DNA of 13,005 nucleotides from an uncultured Eubacteriales bacterium (GTDB taxonomy: Bacteria; Bacillota_A; Clostridia; Oscillospirales; Acutalibacteraceae), in contig CAKSGI010000040.1 in NCBI GenBank assembly GCA_934454005.1, positions 1-13,005 of the forward strand, given 5' to 3'. The notes under the pieces were generated by a model. It saw only the letters and a program-made list of their open reading frames with translations, did not search any database and was not told where the DNA came from. Below, one piece after another: positions 1 through 12,716 of this stretch; the stretch's first letter is position 1, and every line of letters starts with the position of its first letter. The position numbers were made by a program, and so were the translations under genes.

Positions 1-218
1 TCTGTTTGATACTCAACGTGAGCTGTGTTAATTGTAATTCCACGCTCTCTTTCTTCTGGAGCTTTATCGATATTTGCATAATCCATAAATTCAGCGTCGC
101 CCTCTAAAGCCAAAACTTTTGTGATAGCAGCCGTTAGAGTTGTTTTACCATGGTCAACGTGACCAATGGTACCAATGTTAACATGGGGCTTATTTCTTTC
201 AAATTTTTCTTTTGCCAT
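1..218 (-). CDS. tuf: Elongation factor Tu, N-terminal part (cut by window edge)
   Basis: EF-Tu is the GTPase that carries aminoacyl-tRNA to the ribosomal A site. Only the first 72 codons are present; the gene continues past the left edge. The reading begins [20 protein letters not shown] and shows the G1/P-loop GHVDHGKT (residues 19-26) and the switch I/G2 region RGITI (59-63), both diagnostic of EF-Tu. The ATG at 218 is fixed by an AAGGAGG ribosome binding site at 227-233, 8 nt upstream. It follows fusA in the same direction after a 95-nt spacer that contains a candidate promoter, so it may be transcribed both with the str genes and alone. No defects are seen in the visible part. Confidence 0.97.
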   Translation of the reverse strand, partial: MAKEKFERNKPHVNIGTIGHVDHGKTTLTAAITKVLALEGDAEFMDYANIDKAPEERERGITINTAHVEYQT

Positions 219-269
219 TGGAATTGCCTCCTTTTATTTAACAATAAATTATTTTTTGCTATAATCTAT

Positions 270-298
270 ATTCTAGCAATTAATATTAAAAAAATCAA
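270..298 (-). promoter_or_regulatory. Candidate internal promoter for tuf (extended -10)
   Basis: On the minus strand a TTGATT (-35, 293-298) is separated by exactly 17 nt from TAGAAT (-10, 270-275). The -10 is preceded by TGC, giving an extended -10 (TGnTAGAAT). Transcription would start near 263 and give a leader of about 45 nt. The -10 lies inside an inverted repeat (TTGCTA 256-261 / TAGCAA 274-279). Separate expression of tuf from its own promoter is known in other Firmicutes. The assignment here rests only on motif match. Confidence 0.5.
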
Positions 299-313
299 TA
301 GTAAAAATAATAG

Positions 314-2395
314 TTACTCTGAAGTTTTATTTCTAGAAGAAATTATTTTATCTGAAACTGATTTTGGAACTTCTGCATAGTGGCTTGGTTCCATTGAATA
401 TTGGCCTCTTCCCTGAGTTTTAGAACGCATATCAGTTGCATAACCAAACATTTCTGAAAGCGGAACCATCGCGTTGATTCTTTGAGCACCAGAAATTGCT
501 TCCATACCCTGGATAGTACCGCGGCGTGAGTTAATATCGCCTATAACATCACCCATATATTCTTCTGGAACAATAACAGTAACTTTCATTATAGGTTCTA
601 AAAGAACAGGATCTGCTTTTTTCATTGCGTCCTTAAATGCCATAGAGCCAGCGATTTTAAATGCCATTTCTGATGAGTCAACTTCATGATAAGATCCATC
701 ATATAAAGTGACTTTTACATCAACTACATTGTATCCAGCTAATACTCCAGAGAGCATTGCGCCTTGTATTCCATGATCAACAGCAGGAATATACTCTTTA
801 GGAATAGCACCACCAACAATTGAGCTAACAAATTCGTAACCTTTTGTTGGATTAGGTTCAACTTTAATTTTAACATGACCATATTGACCATGTCCACCAG
901 ATTGTCTAGCATATTTTTGATCAACATCAGCATTTGTACGGATAGTCTCTTTATAAGCAACTTGAGGTTTACCTACATTTGCTTCAACCTTAAATTCGCG
1001 CATTAATCTATCAACAATGATTTCTAGATGTAATTCACCCATACCTGCGATTATTGTTTGGCCTGTTTCTTCATCTGTGTAAGCTTTGAAAGTTGGATCC
1101 TCTTCTGCCAATTTTGCTAAAGCTATACCCATTTTTTCTTGACCAGCTTTAGTTTTAGGTTCAATAGCAACACGAATAACAGGATCTGGGAATTCCATAG
1201 ATTCTAAGATTACAGGATCTTTTTGTGTACATAAAGTATCCCCAGTTGTGGTATTTTTTAGGCCAACAGCTGCAGCAATATCCCCTGCGTAAACAGTTTC
1301 TATATCTTGGCGATGGTTGGCATGCATCTGAAGTATGCGACCTAAACGTTCCGTATTATCCTTAGTTGAGTTATATACTGTTGAACCAGCACTTACAGAT
1401 CCTGAGTATACTCTGAAGAAACATAATTTTCCAACAAATGGGTCTGTTGCAATTTTGAAGGCAAGAGCAGAAAACGGTTCATCGTCTGATGAATGTCTTT
1501 CTATTTCTTCTCCTGTGTCTGGGTTAACCCCTTTAATTGCAGGTACATCAGTTGGCGCTGGCATGTAATCGACGATAGCATCCAATAATTTTTGAACACC
1601 CTTATTACGATAGGATGTCCCGCATGTAACGGGTACCATTGTGTTAGCTATAGTTGATTTTCTTATGCAATCTTTTATTTCTTCTTTTGTTAATTCTTCC
1701 CCATTTAGATATTTATCTAAAAGTTCATCGTCTTGTTCTGCAACATGTTCTAACAACTCGTTGTGGTATTTTTCTGCAAGTTCTTTCATTTCCATTGGTA
1801 TTTCTTCTTCTCTAACATCTCTTCCTAAATCATCATAGTAGATGTCAGCTTTCATTTCTACCAAATCGATAATACCTTTAAAAGTATCTTCTGAACCTAT
1901 TGGTAACTGGATTGGAACTGCGTTACATTTTAAACGTTCTTTCATCATTTTTAGAACATTGTAAAAATCTGCACCCATAATGTCCATTTTATTGACATAT
2001 ACCATACGCGGTACACCGTATTTATCAGCCTGACGCCAAACGGTTTCAGACTGCGGCTCAACGCCACCTTTTGCACACATAACTGTTACAGATCCATCTA
2101 AAACCCTAAGAGATCTTTCAACTTCTACTGTAAAGTCAACGTGGCCAGGTGTGTCAATAATGTTTATTCTATGGTTTTTCCAAAAACAAGTTGTTGCAGC
2201 AGAAGTAATAGTGATACCTCTTTCTTGCTCTTGTTCCATCCAGTCCATAGTTGCAGCACCATCATGAGTTTCACCAATTTTGTGGTTAACACCAGTGTAG
2301 AACAATATACGTTCAGTTGTAGTTGTTTTACCGGCGTCAATGTGTGCCATTATGCCGATATTACGTGTTAAATCAAGTGAAACTTGTCTTGCCAT
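314..2395 (-). CDS. fusA: Elongation factor G
   Basis: EF-G is the cytosolic GTPase that drives translocation on the ribosome and, with RRF, splits ribosomes. The protein is 693 aa, a normal length. Motifs visible: P-loop AHIDAGKTT (residues 17-25), RGITI (59-63), DTPGH (81-85) with the catalytic His85, and NKMD (135-138). The later EF-G domains follow without a break, including [17 protein letters not shown] and the C-terminal domain with GDINSRRG. Two ATGs lie side by side (2398 and 2395). The AAGGAGG at 2401-2407 is only 2 nt from the first and 5 nt from the second, and EF-G normally begins MARQ, so 2395 is chosen. The stop is TAA. The gene lies 124 nt after rpsG and 95 nt before tuf, all on the minus strand. 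Confidence 0.98.
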   Translation of the reverse strand: MARQVSLDLTRNIGIMAHIDAGKTTTTERILFYTGVNHKIGETHDGAATMDWMEQEQERGITITSAATTCFWKNHRINIIDTPGHVDFTVEVERSLRVLDGSVTVMCAKGGVEPQSETVWRQADKYGVPRMVYVNKMDIMGADFYNVLKMMKERLKCNAVPIQLPIGSEDTFKGIIDLVEMKADIYYDDLGRDVREEEIPMEMKELAEKYHNELLEHVAEQDDELLDKYLNGEELTKEEIKDCIRKSTIANTMVPVTCGTSYRNKGVQKLLDAIVDYMPAPTDVPAIKGVNPDTGEEIERHSSDDEPFSALAFKIATDPFVGKLCFFRVYSGSVSAGSTVYNSTKDNTERLGRILQMHANHRQDIETVYAGDIAAAVGLKNTTTGDTLCTQKDPVILESMEFPDPVIRVAIEPKTKAGQEKMGIALAKLAEEDPTFKAYTDEETGQTIIAGMGELHLEIIVDRLMREFKVEANVGKPQVAYKETIRTNADVDQKYARQSGGHGQYGHVKIKVEPNPTKGYEFVSSIVGGAIPKEYIPAVDHGIQGAMLSGVLAGYNVVDVKVTLYDGSYHEVDSSEMAFKIAGSMAFKDAMKKADPVLLEPIMKVTVIVPEEYMGDVIGDINSRRGTIQGMEAISGAQRINAMVPLSEMFGYATDMRSKTQGRGQYSMEPSHYAEVPKSVSDKIISSRNKTSE

Positions 2396-2416
2396 CATAT
2401 CCTCCTTAAAAATTTA

Positions 2417-2434
2417 GTATTCCATTTAGAATAC
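2417..2434. repeat. Inverted repeat in the fusA leader
   Basis: GTATTC (2417-2422) and GAATAC (2429-2434) are perfect 6-bp arms around a 6-nt loop. The repeat lies about 10 nt upstream of the fusA ribosome binding site, so in the mRNA it could form a small hairpin just before the site. It has no T-tract and is not a terminator. The role is unknown and the hairpin is AU-rich and weak. Confidence 0.35.
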
Positions 2435-2519
2435 ACGCTATATTTGCGATTGATTAATTTTTTTAAATTCTTTAACCCTATATTAATTATGATCTAAACA
2501 CTAATGGTTTAAACAATAA

Positions 2520-2990
2520 TTACCATCTATAATGTGCAAATGCTTTATTAGCTTCTGCCATTTTGTGAGTATCATCACGCTTTTTAGCAGCGCCACCAGC
2601 ACCATTTATAGCGTCAAGGATTTCTCCAGCAAGTCTTTCTTTCATTGTTTTTTCAGATCTTAATCTTGAATAAGTTGTTATCCATCTAAGACCTAAAGTT
2701 TGCCTTCTTTCAGGACGAACTTCCATTGGAACCTGGTATGTTGCACCACCAACACGGCGAGCTTTAACCTCTAAAACTGGCATAACATTTTCCATTGCTT
2801 GTTCAAAAACTTCTAATGGTTCTTTACCTGTTTTTTCTTTTACGATGTCAAATGCACCATAAACTATTTTTTGAGATACTCCACGCTTACCATCATACAT
2901 AACATTGTTGATAAGACGTGTTACTAATTTTGAATTGTATAGCGGATCTGCTAAAACATCACGTTTAGCAATAGAGCCTCTTCTTGGCAC
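2520..2990 (-). CDS. rpsG: 30S ribosomal protein S7
   Basis: S7 is a primary 16S rRNA-binding protein that organises the head of the 30S subunit. The protein is 156 aa, the usual bacterial length, starts (M)[15 protein letters not shown], holds [10 protein letters not shown], and ends KAFAHYRW, all typical S7. The start is a GTG at 2990, set by an AAGGAGG at 2999-3005 with an 8-nt spacer. An in-frame extension to a TTG at 3122 is possible on paper, but its 44 extra residues resemble no S7 and would contain the ribosome binding site. It lies 139 nt downstream of rpsL, with a candidate promoter in the gap. In E. coli the S7 protein represses its own operon by binding the rpsL-rpsG spacer; whether this holds here cannot be told from sequence. 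Confidence 0.97.
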   Translation of the reverse strand: MPRRGSIAKRDVLADPLYNSKLVTRLINNVMYDGKRGVSQKIVYGAFDIVKEKTGKEPLEVFEQAMENVMPVLEVKARRVGGATYQVPMEVRPERRQTLGLRWITTYSRLRSEKTMKERLAGEILDAINGAGGAAKKRDDTHKMAEANKAFAHYRW

Positions 2991-2998
2991 TTTGCTTC

Positions 2999-3005
2999 CC
3001 TCCTT
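2999..3005 (-). promoter_or_regulatory. Ribosome binding site that fixes the rpsG GTG start
   Basis: AAGGAGG on the minus strand lies 8 nt upstream of the GTG at 2990. It is a full match to the anti-Shine-Dalgarno core. It decides between the GTG start (156-aa S7) and a longer TTG start. Confidence 0.85.
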
Positions 3006-3012
3006 CACAAAA

Positions 3013-3041
3013 ATGATATCATAGGTACTCGAAAGCGACAA
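3013..3041 (-). promoter_or_regulatory. Candidate promoter for rpsG (extended -10)
   Basis: On the minus strand TTGTCG (-35, 3036-3041) and TATCAT (-10, 3013-3018) are 17 nt apart, and TGA precedes the -10, giving an extended -10. The predicted start, near 3006, is only a few nt from the rpsG ribosome binding site, so the leader would be about 16 nt. This would let rpsG-fusA-tuf be expressed apart from rpsL. Motif evidence only. Confidence 0.45.
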
Positions 3042-3047
3042 ACTCCC

Positions 3048-3105
3048 GTTGGCCAACACAGAGGCATTTATATATAAATACTTCTGTATTGTAAAAATTA
3101 TACAG
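3048..3105. repeat. Cluster of palindromes in the rpsL-rpsG spacer
   Basis: Three symmetric elements lie close together: a perfect 10-bp palindrome GTTGGCCAAC (3048-3057), a perfect 14-bp AT palindrome (3066-3079), and CTGTAT/ATACAG arms (3084-3089 and 3100-3105) around a 10-nt loop. The last overlaps a TATAAT (3097-3102, minus strand). They could be operators or RNA hairpins; no known motif is recognised. Confidence 0.4.
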
Positions 3106-3129
3106 CCGTAGGTTTCTGTCAAATTCTAA

Positions 3130-3558
3130 CTACTTTTTTGCGGCACCAGCTTTTGGACGCTTAGCACCATATTTGGAACGACTTTGCATTCTTTTTGCAA
3201 CTCCTTGAGCATCAAGAGTTCCACGAATAATGTGATAACGAACACCAGGAAGATCCTTAACACGTCCGCCACGAATTAAAACAACACTATGCTCTTGCAA
3301 GTTATGCCCAACGCCTGGGATATACGAACTTACTTCAACTCCATTAGAAAGCCTTACTCTTGCTATTTTACGTAATGCTGAGTTAGGTTTTTTAGGAGTA
3401 GCTGTTTTAACAGCCGTACAAACTCCACGTTTTTGAGGAGAATTTTGCTCAATAGGAATACGTTTCTTTGAGTTCCATCCTCTTAAAAGTGCAGGAGCTT
3501 TGGCCTTTTTTTCGGTAACTTCTCTGCCCTTACGAACCAATTGGTTAAAGGTTGGCAT
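3130..3558 (-). CDS. rpsL: 30S ribosomal protein S12
   Basis: S12 sits at the decoding centre of the 30S subunit and controls accuracy. The protein is 142 aa, starting [12 protein letters not shown]. It has the Gram-positive insertion before SPQKRGVCT, then [11 protein letters not shown] (residues 54-64), [23 protein letters not shown] (84-106) and [12 protein letters not shown] near the end. Lys56 and Lys101, the positions where streptomycin-resistance changes usually fall, are both wild-type lysine. Asp102, the residue that RimO methylthiolates in some bacteria, is present. The ATG at 3558 is preceded by AGGAGG at 3565-3570. It is the first gene of the leftward str cluster, read divergently from rpoB, which is unusual. 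Confidence 0.98.
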   Translation of the reverse strand: MPTFNQLVRKGREVTEKKAKAPALLRGWNSKKRIPIEQNSPQKRGVCTAVKTATPKKPNSALRKIARVRLSNGVEVSSYIPGVGHNLQEHSVVLIRGGRVKDLPGVRYHIIRGTLDAQGVAKRMQSRSKYGAKRPKAGAAKK

Positions 3559-3616
3559 ATTACACCTCCTAAAATAAAGTATTTTAAAGAGATTTTCATA
3601 AATAACTCTTTATATA

Positions 3617-3668
3617 GTGGGATTTAAATATTTATATAGATTCATTAGAATAAAAAATATTATCCCAC
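3617..3668 (-). repeat. Stem-loop at the 5' end of the rpsL leader
   Basis: GTGGGAT (3617-3623) and ATCCCAC (3662-3668) are perfect 7-bp arms. Inside them, an AATATTT/AAATATT pair can extend the stem after a short bulge. With transcription starting near 3670, the hairpin would occupy the first 50 or so nt of the rpsL mRNA. It could protect the message 5' end or be a protein-binding site. It is too far from the ribosome binding site (3565-3570) to block it directly. Confidence 0.55.
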
Positions 3669-3676
3669 AATTACTA

Positions 3677-3706
3677 ATTTTAACATGGTATATCTCTATT
3701 TGTCAA
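3677..3706 (-). promoter_or_regulatory. Candidate main promoter of rpsL
   Basis: On the minus strand a perfect TTGACA (-35, 3701-3706) is followed after 18 nt by TAAAAT (-10, 3677-3682). TGT just before the -10 makes an extended -10. The predicted start is near 3670, giving a leader of about 110 nt. It is the best leftward promoter in the divergent region. Confidence 0.65.
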
Positions 3707-3719
3707 GATTATGATAACT

Positions 3720-3749
3720 AATTTGATTTCATTTTGTAGCTATCAAATT
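3720..3749. repeat. Inverted repeat between the divergent promoters
   Basis: AATTTGAT (3720-3727) and ATCAAATT (3742-3749) are perfect 8-bp arms separated by 14 nt. The centre lies about 28 bp upstream of the rpsL -35 and about 90 bp upstream of the rpoB -35. A dimeric regulator site is possible; so is chance, given the AT richness. Confidence 0.3.
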
Positions 3750-3823
3750 TCATATTTTTTTATATTTGGTTAATGTCTATTTTATAGTGCAGAACACATC
3801 CAACAAAAATTCACAGGTAACTG

Positions 3824-3852
3824 TTGACATAATATAAAATTTGTAATATAAT
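3824..3852 (+). promoter_or_regulatory. Consensus sigma-A promoter of rpoB
   Basis: TTGACA (3824-3829), a 17-nt spacer and TATAAT (3847-3852) match the housekeeping consensus at every position. Transcription should start near 3859, giving an rpoB leader of about 139 nt. Because rplJL is not upstream here, this appears to be the main promoter for rpoB-rpoC and the membrane gene behind them. Confidence 0.85.
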
Positions 3853-3997
3853 ATTAAACTGCGAAATAATGGAAGAGTGTACTCTAAACACAGAAACAAT
3901 ATCACAACTTTATTAAAAAATCAATAGGTAAATTTAATAAATATGTGTAAAATTTTGTAATAGAGTATACATATGTGATACCTTAGAAGGTAATTAG

Positions 3998-6655
3998 ATG
4001 AATGGAGTGATTGAGCCTATGGTAAACGTCAAACCGGTGCATCTTGGGAAAAATTTAAGAATGAGTTTTTCTCGTATAGACGAGGTGCTGGACATGCCCA
4101 ACCTAATTGAGGTGCAAAAAAATTCTTACAATTGGTTTTTAAGAGAAGGCCTAAAAGAGGTATTTAAAGATGTATCAGGAATAACTGACTATACCGGAAA
4201 CCTTGTTCTTGACTTTGTGGATTATAGCTTGGATGTAGAAAAGCCTAACTACAGTGTAAACGAGTGCAAGGAACGTGATGCAACTTACTCGGCAGCGCTT
4301 AGGGTAACTGCTAGATTGTTAAACAGAGAAAGCGGAGAAATTAAAGAATCTGAAGTATTTATGGGAGATTTTCCACTTATGACAGATAGTGGAACATTTG
4401 TTATAAATGGTGCAGAACGTGTAATAGTATCTCAGCTTGTTAGATCTCCTGGTGTTTATTACAAAATGGAATATGATAAAACGGGAAAAGAATTATTTAG
4501 TTCTACTGTTATACCTAATAGAGGTGCATGGCTCGAGTACGAAAATGATGTAAACGATGTTTTTTATGTAAGAATAGATAAAAATAGAAAACTTCCAGTT
4601 ACAGTATTTATTCGTGCATTAGGGTTGGGAACAGATTCGGAGATTATAGAATATTTTGGCGAAGATGATAGAATACTTGCTACCATAGAAAAAGACTCCT
4701 GTAAGAATACAGAAGAAGCCCTTCTTGAGGTCTATAAAAAATTAAGACCAGGCGAACCTCCAACTGTTGAAAGTGCTCAATCACATATTAATACACTCTT
4801 TTTCGACTCTAGAAGATACGATATGTCTAGAGTTGGTAGATACAAATATAATAAAAAATTAGGAATATCAGGACGTCTTGTTGGCCAAAAAATATCTCAA
4901 CCGATCGTTAATCCACTTACTGGCGAAATAGTGGCAGAAGAATCAGAAGTTATTTCTAGAGAAAAAGCATTAGAAATAGAAAACGCAGGAGTCTCAGTTG
5001 CTTTTATAAAGTTAGAGAATGATAAAGCAATTAAAATTATATCTAATGGAATGGTTGATATTGGATGCTATGTTAATTTTGATGCAGAAAAAGAGTGCGG
5101 AGTAAAAGAGAAAGTTAGATTTAGCATATTATCAGAAATTTTAGAATCTAGCAATAACGATGATGAATTAAAAGAGCAAATTAGAGCCAGGATAAGCGAA
5201 TTAATTCCTAACCATATTATAGTTGATGACATATTTGCATCGATAAATTATATGAACTGTTTAGCTTGTGGAGTTGGAACAACAGATGATATAGATCATC
5301 TTGGTAATCGTAGGCTTCGTTCTGTTGGAGAGCTTTTGCAGAATCAGTTTAGAATAGGGTTTTCTAGACTTGAAAGAGTTATAAGGGAAAGAATGACCCT
5401 TCAAGCACAAGATCTGGAGGTTATAACTCCGCATGCACTTATTAATATAAGGCCGGTAGTTGCAGCGATAAAAGAATTTTTTGGATCTTCACCGTTATCG
5501 CAATTTATGGATCAAACAAATCCATTAGCTGAGCTTACACATAAAAGACGTCTATCTGCTTTAGGGCCAGGAGGTCTTTCTAGAGATAGAGCTGGATTTG
5601 AAGTTCGTGACGTTCACTATAGCCATTATGGAAGAATGTGTCCTATAGAAACACCAGAAGGCCCTAATATAGGATTAATATCTTATCTTGCAACTTTTGC
5701 AAAAATAAATGAATATGGATTTATAGAAGCGCCTTTTAGAAAAGTTGATAAAGAGACAGGAATAGTAACATCAGAAGTAATTTATATGACAGCCGATGAA
5801 GAAGATGAATTTATTGTAGCACAGGCTAATGAACCTCTAGACGAAAATGGAAGATTTGCAAATGCGAAAGTAAATGGTCGTTTTAGAGATGAGTTTGTTG
5901 AAGTTGAAAGAGATAGAGCAGACTATATGGATGTTTCACCTAGAATGGTTGTCTCTGTTGCAACAGCTATGATTCCATTCTTAGAAAACGATGATGCTAA
6001 CCGTGCATTGATGGGGTCTAACATGCAGCGTCAGGCAGTACCTCTTTTGAAAACTGAGTCTCCTATTGTTGGAACAGGTATGGAATATAAAGCTGGTGTT
6101 GATTCTGGGGTTTGTATTTTATCTAAAGAATCAGGGATTGTAAAAAATGTTAGTGCAGATAAAATTAGAGTAGACTATGATTCTGGGAAATCAGAAACAT
6201 TCCGTTTAACTAAATTTATGCGTTCTAACCAAGGTACGTGTATAAATCAAATTCCGGTTGTAAATAGAGGACAAAGAGTTGAAGCTGGAGAAATTTTAGC
6301 TGATGGACCTGCAACTAGCAATGGAGAAATAAGCTTAGGGAAAAATGCATTGATAGGATTTATGACTTGGGAAGGCTATAACTACGAAGATGCAGTTTTG
6401 ATAAATGAAAAAATAGTTAGGGACGATGTCTATACATCTATCCATATCGAAGAATATGAAACTGAATCTAGAGATACTAAGTTAGGGCCAGAAGAAATAA
6501 CAAGAGATATACCAAATGTAAATGAGGATTTGTTAAGAGATCTAGATGAAAATGGTATTATTCATGTTGGTGCAGAGGTTCGTTCAGGAGATATTCTAGT
6601 TGGAAAAGTTACCCCTAAAGGAGAAACCGAGCTTACAGCAGAGGAAAGGCGGTGA
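3998..6655 (+). CDS. rpoB: RNA polymerase beta subunit, N-terminal part of a gene broken by an in-frame TGA
   Basis: RpoB is the second-largest core RNA polymerase subunit. This reading gives residues 1-885 of an expected 1251. It is ordinary RpoB up to its end: [11 protein letters not shown] (137-147), [10 protein letters not shown] (430-439), the rifampicin-binding region (about 496-522) with Asp505, His515 and Ser520 at the main resistance sites unchanged, and a Pro at 499 where E. coli has Gln510. It ends TELTAEERR, then TGA. RpoB normally reads EERLLRAIFGEK here, and RAIFGEK follows in the same frame after the stop. This piece alone lacks the active-site lysines. The ATG at 3998 is preceded by AGAAGG 7 nt away. 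A second in-frame ATG at 4019 (GGAG about 12 nt upstream) is less likely. Sequencing error, a real nonsense mutation and a split subunit are all possible; error is most likely because the gene is essential. Confidence 0.93.
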   Translation: MNGVIEPMVNVKPVHLGKNLRMSFSRIDEVLDMPNLIEVQKNSYNWFLREGLKEVFKDVSGITDYTGNLVLDFVDYSLDVEKPNYSVNECKERDATYSAALRVTARLLNRESGEIKESEVFMGDFPLMTDSGTFVINGAERVIVSQLVRSPGVYYKMEYDKTGKELFSSTVIPNRGAWLEYENDVNDVFYVRIDKNRKLPVTVFIRALGLGTDSEIIEYFGEDDRILATIEKDSCKNTEEALLEVYKKLRPGEPPTVESAQSHINTLFFDSRRYDMSRVGRYKYNKKLGISGRLVGQKISQPIVNPLTGEIVAEESEVISREKALEIENAGVSVAFIKLENDKAIKIISNGMVDIGCYVNFDAEKECGVKEKVRFSILSEILESSNNDDELKEQIRARISELIPNHIIVDDIFASINYMNCLACGVGTTDDIDHLGNRRLRSVGELLQNQFRIGFSRLERVIRERMTLQAQDLEVITPHALINIRPVVAAIKEFFGSSPLSQFMDQTNPLAELTHKRRLSALGPGGLSRDRAGFEVRDVHYSHYGRMCPIETPEGPNIGLISYLATFAKINEYGFIEAPFRKVDKETGIVTSEVIYMTADEEDEFIVAQANEPLDENGRFANAKVNGRFRDEFVEVERDRADYMDVSPRMVVSVATAMIPFLENDDANRALMGSNMQRQAVPLLKTESPIVGTGMEYKAGVDSGVCILSKESGIVKNVSADKIRVDYDSGKSETFRLTKFMRSNQGTCINQIPVVNRGQRVEAGEILADGPATSNGEISLGKNALIGFMTWEGYNYEDAVLINEKIVRDDVYTSIHIEEYETESRDTKLGPEEITRDIPNVNEDLLRDLDENGIIHVGAEVRSGDILVGKVTPKGETELTAEERR
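6653..6655 (+). other. In-frame TGA inside rpoB
   Basis: Codon 886 is TGA, preceded by CGG (885), where the family has Leu-Leu. Both flanks stay in frame, so no net indel is involved. CTG TTA would become CGG TGA by two T-to-G changes three bases apart, which is the simplest path (inference). TGA is not used as a sense codon anywhere else in the window's core genes, and conserved tryptophans are TGG. Confidence 0.9.
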
Positions 6656-11355
<4,700 letters not shown>

Positions 11356-11375
<20 letters not shown>

Positions 11376-12690
11376 CATAAAAAAACAGCCGATGTATGTT
11401 TATGCTATTTGTATAACATTTGTGCCAATGCTTTTGCTTAATATATTAACACCATTTAGCGCAGATGATTATTCTTATTCTGTTCAGCAAAATAATTTAT
11501 GGGATGTATTTTTAAATGAATATCATCAATATATGACATGGACTGGGCGTTCTGTAGCACATATTAACGTAAGAATTTTTTTACTAATGCCCAAAATGAT
11601 ATTTAATATTGTTAATGCTATAATATATACATTACTAACGGTTTTAATTTATTGTTATGCTTCTGGGTCAAAAATAAAAAAGAACTTTAATTTAACTACG
11701 TATATATTTATTAGTACATGTTTATGGATATTTATTCCGTTTTTTGGTGAAACAGTATTGTGGCTTACAGGCTCCTGTAATTATCTATGGGGAACAGTGA
11801 TAATTTTATTATTTCTGTTTCCGTATAGGATGTCTGTTCCAGGAGACAAAGATGTATTTAAAGGAAAATATTTGCCTTTAGTTGGGATGTTTTTTGCTGG
11901 AATATTGGCAGGATGGTGTAATGAAAACACATCAGGCGGATGTGTGTTGTTAGTTTTAATATTTTTAGCTTATGCAATAATTAAAAAAAGAAAGATTAAT
12001 GGTTGGATGATAAGTGGACTTTTGGGGAATATCATAGGACTTTTAATCATGATTGGAGCACCAGGAAACGCAATAAGAGCAAAGGAGTTTGGCTATAATA
12101 AATCAAGAGAAGTAGCGAAATTATTTCAATATGTCTCTTATGTAAAAGAATCTCTGTTTATTCTTATTTTGTTGGTATGTTTATTTATATCAATACAGTT
12201 AGTTGTAGGTAAAAACAAAAAGAAAATTATTATGACAGTAATTTTTGCTTTTGTAGCACTTGTAACTATATTTGTAATGGTGCTTTCACCTCCAAGTTTT
12301 ACGGAAAGAGCATTGTTTGGAGGTGTAATATTCTTAATTATTGCTGCTTCAATATCATTCTATCAAGTAATTTTACTTGAATACGATTTTTCTAAAATTA
12401 TGCTATTTGCAGCAACGATTACAATGTCAGTTTATACGGTTATTCTGTTTTCGTTTAACTGCGTTGACATGATTTATACAAAAAAGATTTCTGATGATAG
12501 AGATAAATATGTTATATCACAAAGAGATAGCGGTAACTTAGATGTAGAGGTTCAACCGTTATCAGAGTATTCCAGACTTACAAAATATAATCCGAGGTAT
12601 GGTATTGATCAAATTACAAATGATAAAGATTTTTGGGTTAATAAAACATATGCTAAAAAATTTGGTATAAATTCAATAGTATTAAAGTAA
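11356..12690 (+). CDS. Multi-pass membrane protein, DUF6056-like
   Basis: The 444-aa product is an integral membrane protein of unknown function. About ten hydrophobic segments can be seen (near 13-31, 76-101, 114-130, 134-156, 173-186, 195-210, 217-235, 264-284, 290-310, 318-340, 346-368), followed by a soluble tail of about 70 residues. The first outside loop has ADDY (36-39) and TGR (63-65). [10 protein letters not shown] (136-145), NEN (189-191) and PGN (236-238) follow. This pattern resembles my memory of the DUF6056 family, which looks like GT-C glycosyltransferases with acidic residues in the first loop; activity is not shown. It starts within the last 20 nt of rpoC in another frame, so it is probably cotranscribed and translationally coupled, an odd neighbour for RNA polymerase. 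No terminator separates them. The stop is TAA. Confidence 0.8.
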
Positions 12691-12716
12691 TAAAATGGTT
12701 TCAACTTTTAAGTAAA

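Larger units (their letters stand above)
3559..3997. other. Divergent control region between rpsL and rpoB
   Basis: This 439-bp stretch has no coding sequence. It holds the rpsL leader with a stem-loop (3617-3668), the rpsL promoter (3677-3706), an 8-bp inverted repeat (3720-3749), the rpoB promoter (3824-3852) and an rpoB leader of about 139 nt. It is very AT-rich, which would favour UP-element contacts upstream of both -35 boxes. I see no L10-type leader, riboswitch or terminator in it. Confidence 0.8.

Noticed and set aside
1335..1838. Plus-strand open frames inside fusA
   Set aside because: They are antisense shadows of a well-supported fusA gene and have no domain-like sequence or ribosome binding sites. 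The same holds for antisense and out-of-frame readings inside rpoC and tuf.
2396..2398. First of two tandem ATGs as the fusA start
   Set aside because: It is only 2 nt from the Shine-Dalgarno sequence; the next ATG has better spacing and gives the conserved MARQ start.
2991..3122. N-terminal extension of S7 from a TTG start at 3122
   Set aside because: The 44 extra residues do not resemble S7, the stretch contains promoter and ribosome binding signals, and the GTG at 2990 gives exactly the family length.
3097..3122. TTGACA/TATAAT pair upstream of rpsG as a standard promoter
   Set aside because: Both hexamers are perfect but the spacer is only 14 nt, which is too short for good sigma-A use, and there is no true TGn extended -10. 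Kept only as part of the spacer finding.
3874..3885. Hairpin AGAGTGTACTCT in the rpoB leader
   Set aside because: Only four pairs with a tetraloop; too weak to call a regulatory structure.
6653..6655. TGA in rpoB as a reassigned codon (Trp or Gly) or selenocysteine
   Set aside because: Conserved tryptophans in all core genes here are TGG, no other internal TGA occurs in them, and the transposase ends in TGA. The position needs Leu, not Trp, Gly or Sec, and no SECIS-like hairpin was evident.
12691..12716. Terminator after the membrane protein gene
   Set aside because: The short gap before the insertion sequence has no GC stem followed by a T-tract.
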